Assembly (NCBI RefSeq): GCF_037176765.1
Contig: NC_090028.1
Span: forward strand, 24,041,327-24,105,326
DNA: 64,000 bases
Direction: 5' to 3'
DNA from: Anolis sagrei
Lineage: Eukaryota > Chordata > Lepidosauria > Squamata > Anolidae
The first letter of the stretch is position 1; the number at the start of each line of letters is the position of its first letter. The notes below the pieces were generated by a model. The model did no database searches, was not told where the DNA came from, and worked only from the letters and a program-made list of their open reading frames with translations. The position numbers were made by a program, and so were the translations under genes. Positions 63,653 to 64,000 of this stretch are shown here, in pieces.

Positions 63653-64000
63653 TAAATAAAAATGTAATGTTCGTTTGTGGGATTAACAGAACTCAAAAAC
63701 CACTGAAAGAATTGACATCAAATTTGGACACAAGACACCTGACAACCCAATGTATGTCTTTCACTCAAAAAAAATTGATTTTGTCATTTGGGAGTTGTAG
63801 TTGCTGGGATTTATAGTACACCTACAATCAAAGAACATTCTGAACCCCACCAATGATGGAATTTAACCAAACTTGGCACACAGTTCTCCCATGACCAACA
63901 GAAAATACTGGAAGGGTTTAGTGGCCAGTGTCCTTTGGCTTTGGAGTTGTAGTTCACCTACATCCAGAGATGAATGTGGACTCAAACAATGATGGATCTG

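Larger units (their letters stand above)
62773..64000 (+). mobile_element. Helitron-like element, 5' part, continues past the window
   Basis: Starts TCTATA after A. It is interrupted within 8 bp by the TA-flanked element, then resumes 'aataaaaatgtaatgttcgt', 'aaaaaccactgaaagaattg' and the module (63775 onward). Confidence 0.6.

Overview
The window looks like nuclear DNA of a squamate reptile, probably an iguanian-type lizard. It combines spliced vertebrate genes with Sauria-type SINEs, Bov-B, CR1, L2 and R4-like LINEs, Penelope-like elements, SPIN-type hAT transposons, Helitron-like elements and very long microsatellites. Most of the sequence is repeats. I can support only two host genes.

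Gene 1 is FOXC2, a single-exon forkhead transcription factor on the minus strand (13903-15420). It sits in a GC-rich island running to about 17.1 kb. Its 5' flank holds two separate tandem-repeat arrays and two CCAAT boxes.

Gene 2 is MTHFSD on the plus strand (about 28.5-49.2 kb). It encodes a 5-formyltetrahydrofolate cyclo-ligase-like domain followed by a C-terminal RRM. Exons 2-8 are recognised with consensus splice sites and consistent phases, and a candidate exon 1 fits in phase. The FOXC2/MTHFSD head-to-head order matches the mammalian FOXC2-MTHFSD neighbourhood, as I recall it. FOXL1, expected beyond the 3' side of FOXC2, is not seen in the first 13.9 kb.

Layout. 1-4.1 kb: two Helitron-like elements swollen with polypyrimidine repeats. 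4.1-13.9 kb: tandem arrays, hAT MITEs and palindromic Penelope-like insertions. 13.9-17.1 kb: FOXC2 and its promoter. 17.1-28.5 kb: MITE arrays and giant microsatellites (GGAAA, compound ATT/GAT, GATA). 28.5-49.3 kb: MTHFSD, with introns filled by nested transposons. 49.3-64 kb: hAT, SPIN, L2, Helitron-like, another LINE, Bov-B and a three-deep nest at the right end.

The most interesting signals are these. (1) MTHFSD carries two ungapped, 38-codon, phase-0 alternative versions of exon 3, separated by a GT...AG spacer of only 37 nt, which should force mutually exclusive splicing. (2) A family of perfect-foldback Penelope-like insertions has 12-15-bp target duplications, and within a copy the two arms share private variants. 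(3) One internal sequence module is carried inside three otherwise unrelated transposon types. (4) Antisense CR1 DNA reaches into the polypyrimidine tract of MTHFSD exon 8.
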